This document shows positions 4,767 through 5,519 of a DNA stretch of 5,519 bases, one piece after another (the stretch's first letter is position 1; every line of letters starts with the position of its first letter). Location of the stretch: positions 1-5,519 of the forward strand of contig JACQEC010000359.1 in the NCBI GenBank assembly GCA_016200765.1, in the 5' to 3' direction. The stretch is from Chloroflexota bacterium. Its GTDB lineage: Bacteria > Chloroflexota > Anaerolineae > JACRMK01. The notes below the pieces were generated by a model that was not told where the DNA came from, searched no databases, and saw only the letters and a program-made list of their open reading frames with translations. The translations under genes were made by a program, and so were the position numbers.

Positions 4767-5519
4767 TCATGCCAGCCAGCGGCCGGCGCGGGCGGCGCAC
4801 TCCGACCACCAGCGCACCTCGGCGCTTTCGCGCTCGCGCACGGCCGGGTCGTCTGCCCGCGCGCCCAGCGCCTTCGCCCAGCCGAGACGCAGGACGCCGC
4901 CCGCCAGCAGTGCCACATCCAGATCGCGCGCCCATGCGTGCGGCTGATACGGGTAGCCGAATGAGGCCAGCGACTCGTGGTACATCTCGATAGCGTCTTC
5001 TTTGGAAACCGGCAGGCGCGCCGAATTAACCGCAAGAAACCAGGCGAGGTCCAACAGCGGCGCGCCGAAGCCCGCCAGCCCCCAATCGAGCATCAGGGTG
5101 CGCGGCTCAACCGGCGGGGGCGGTGTTGCGTCCGCATCTTGCGCCTGTCGAAGGGCGCCGTCCTCCGCTTTCGTGCGCTCTCGCGGCGTGTCGTTTCGAG
5201 CGTGAAGTTCCGATGCCGAGTCGGGCGGCGTAGGCCGCCATGTCCCCAGATTGCCGAACTTGTAGTCGCCGTGCAGAAGGGTGCGCGGGGCGCGCGCCAG
5301 CGCGCGCAGTAAAGGGCGCAGGTCGCGCTGAACCCGCTGAACGACCTGCACGGCTCCAGGCGATGCCTCCTCCGCAAACGCTTCCCAACCCTGCACGAGA
5401 CTGCCGGTCACGGCGTTGGCCTGACCGGAGGCCGTCTCCCGCTGTCCAACCGCCGGAGACAGCATCATGATCCAGTCGCGCAAAGCGCACAGGCCCAGCG
5501 TCGGATTTTGCAGAGACTC
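4767..5519 (-). CDS. Phosphotransferase-family protein (APH/choline kinase fold), N-terminus beyond the window
   Basis: The frame is open to the window edge, so 250 C-terminal residues are visible and the N-lobe is missing. The catalytic Brenner-type motif HGDYKFGN is encoded at 5250-5273, with the predicted catalytic Asp and the metal-binding Asn. The DFG-equivalent LDWGLAGFG lies around 5065-5090, followed by PLLDLAWFLAVN. These are the landmarks of the PF01636 kinase-like superfamily, which phosphorylates small molecules with ATP. The substrate is not predictable, and there is no ground to call it an antibiotic-resistance enzyme. Between the two motifs is an insertion of about 33 residues of low-similarity sequence (5124-5222) that includes a dispersed repeat read as ALRQAQDA. 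Without it the motif spacing would be normal for the family, and the catalytic residues remain intact. The TTG at 5483 is probably internal. Confidence 0.85.
   Translation of the reverse strand, partial: ESLQNPTLGLCALRDWIMMLSPAVGQRETASGQANAVTGSLVQGWEAFAEEASPGAVQVVQRVQRDLRPLLRALARAPRTLLHGDYKFGNLGTWRPTPPDSASELHARNDTPRERTKAEDGALRQAQDADATPPPPVEPRTLMLDWGLAGFGAPLLDLAWFLAVNSARLPVSKEDAIEMYHESLASFGYPYQPHAWARDLDVALLAGGVLRLGWAKALGARADDPAVRERESAEVRWWSECAARAGRWLA
5124..5222. repeat. In-frame insertion carrying a TTCGACAGGC repeat
   Basis: This stretch of 99 nt (33 codons, edges approximate) separates the HGDxxxxN and DWG motifs of the phosphotransferase. On the minus strand it contains CCTTCGACAGGCGCAAGATG (ending near 5134), which shares the exact 10-mer TTCGACAGGC with the hairpin at 756-780, in opposite orientation. 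A GGCGGC-GTAG-GCCGCC hairpin (5224-5239) lies just outside the upstream edge. Its length is a multiple of three and it has no stop in the gene's frame. Confidence 0.55.

Noticed and set aside
4767..5519. Antibiotic-resistance aminoglycoside kinase
   Set aside because: The fold family is broad and no resistance-specific features or mobile context are visible, so only the superfamily is assigned.

Overview
The window is GC-rich bacterial DNA, probably from an uncultured Chloroflexota (Anaerolineae-like) organism. That guess rests on the style of the sequence: secreted proteins with Pro/Thr-rich linkers, a DUF6391-type protein (a family I associate with Cyanobacteria and Chloroflexota), GC-rich codon use, and many short dispersed repeats of kinds I recall from such genomes. 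No rRNA or other decisive taxonomic marker is present.

Layout. A plus-strand gene fragment (1-519) encodes the C-terminal part of an exported protein with a Pro-rich linker and an Ig-like (Big_1/carboxypeptidase-regulatory-like) domain. Everything else lies on the minus strand and is read from right to left. The order is: a 5'-partial phosphotransferase-family protein (APH/choline kinase fold, 4767-5519); a membrane-anchored protein with a concanavalin A-like lectin/glucanase-type domain (3888-4718); a small cupin (3343-3753); a DUF6391-like membrane protein (2852-3346); holA, DNA polymerase III delta subunit (1785-2855); an azlD-like gene broken by an apparent 1-nt frameshift (1445-1763); coaE, dephospho-CoA kinase (797-1408); and a 63-residue two-helix membrane protein (524-715) that meets the plus-strand gene tail to tail.

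Cupin, DUF6391 and holA are joined by two consecutive ATGA stop/start overlaps, so they are almost certainly one translationally coupled operon. coaE appears to have its own extended -10 promoter placed so that transcription would begin at or next to its GTG start codon, giving a leaderless message. holA and coaE are core housekeeping genes (replication clamp loading and coenzyme A synthesis). The others look accessory.

The most striking feature is the density of short palindromic or repetitive elements. Five different ones occur in 5.5 kb: a TTCGACAGGC hairpin (756-780), a CCCCTCTCCC hairpin that supplies the end of holA (1801-1845), a large inverted repeat upstream of the cupin (3771-3887), a GTAGGGGCGGGT/ACCCGCCC element read in frame inside the lectin-like protein (4517-4557), and a second TTCGACAGGC copy read in frame inside the phosphotransferase (about 5124-5222). 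No CRISPR array, tRNA, rRNA, transposase or obvious new defence system is visible.
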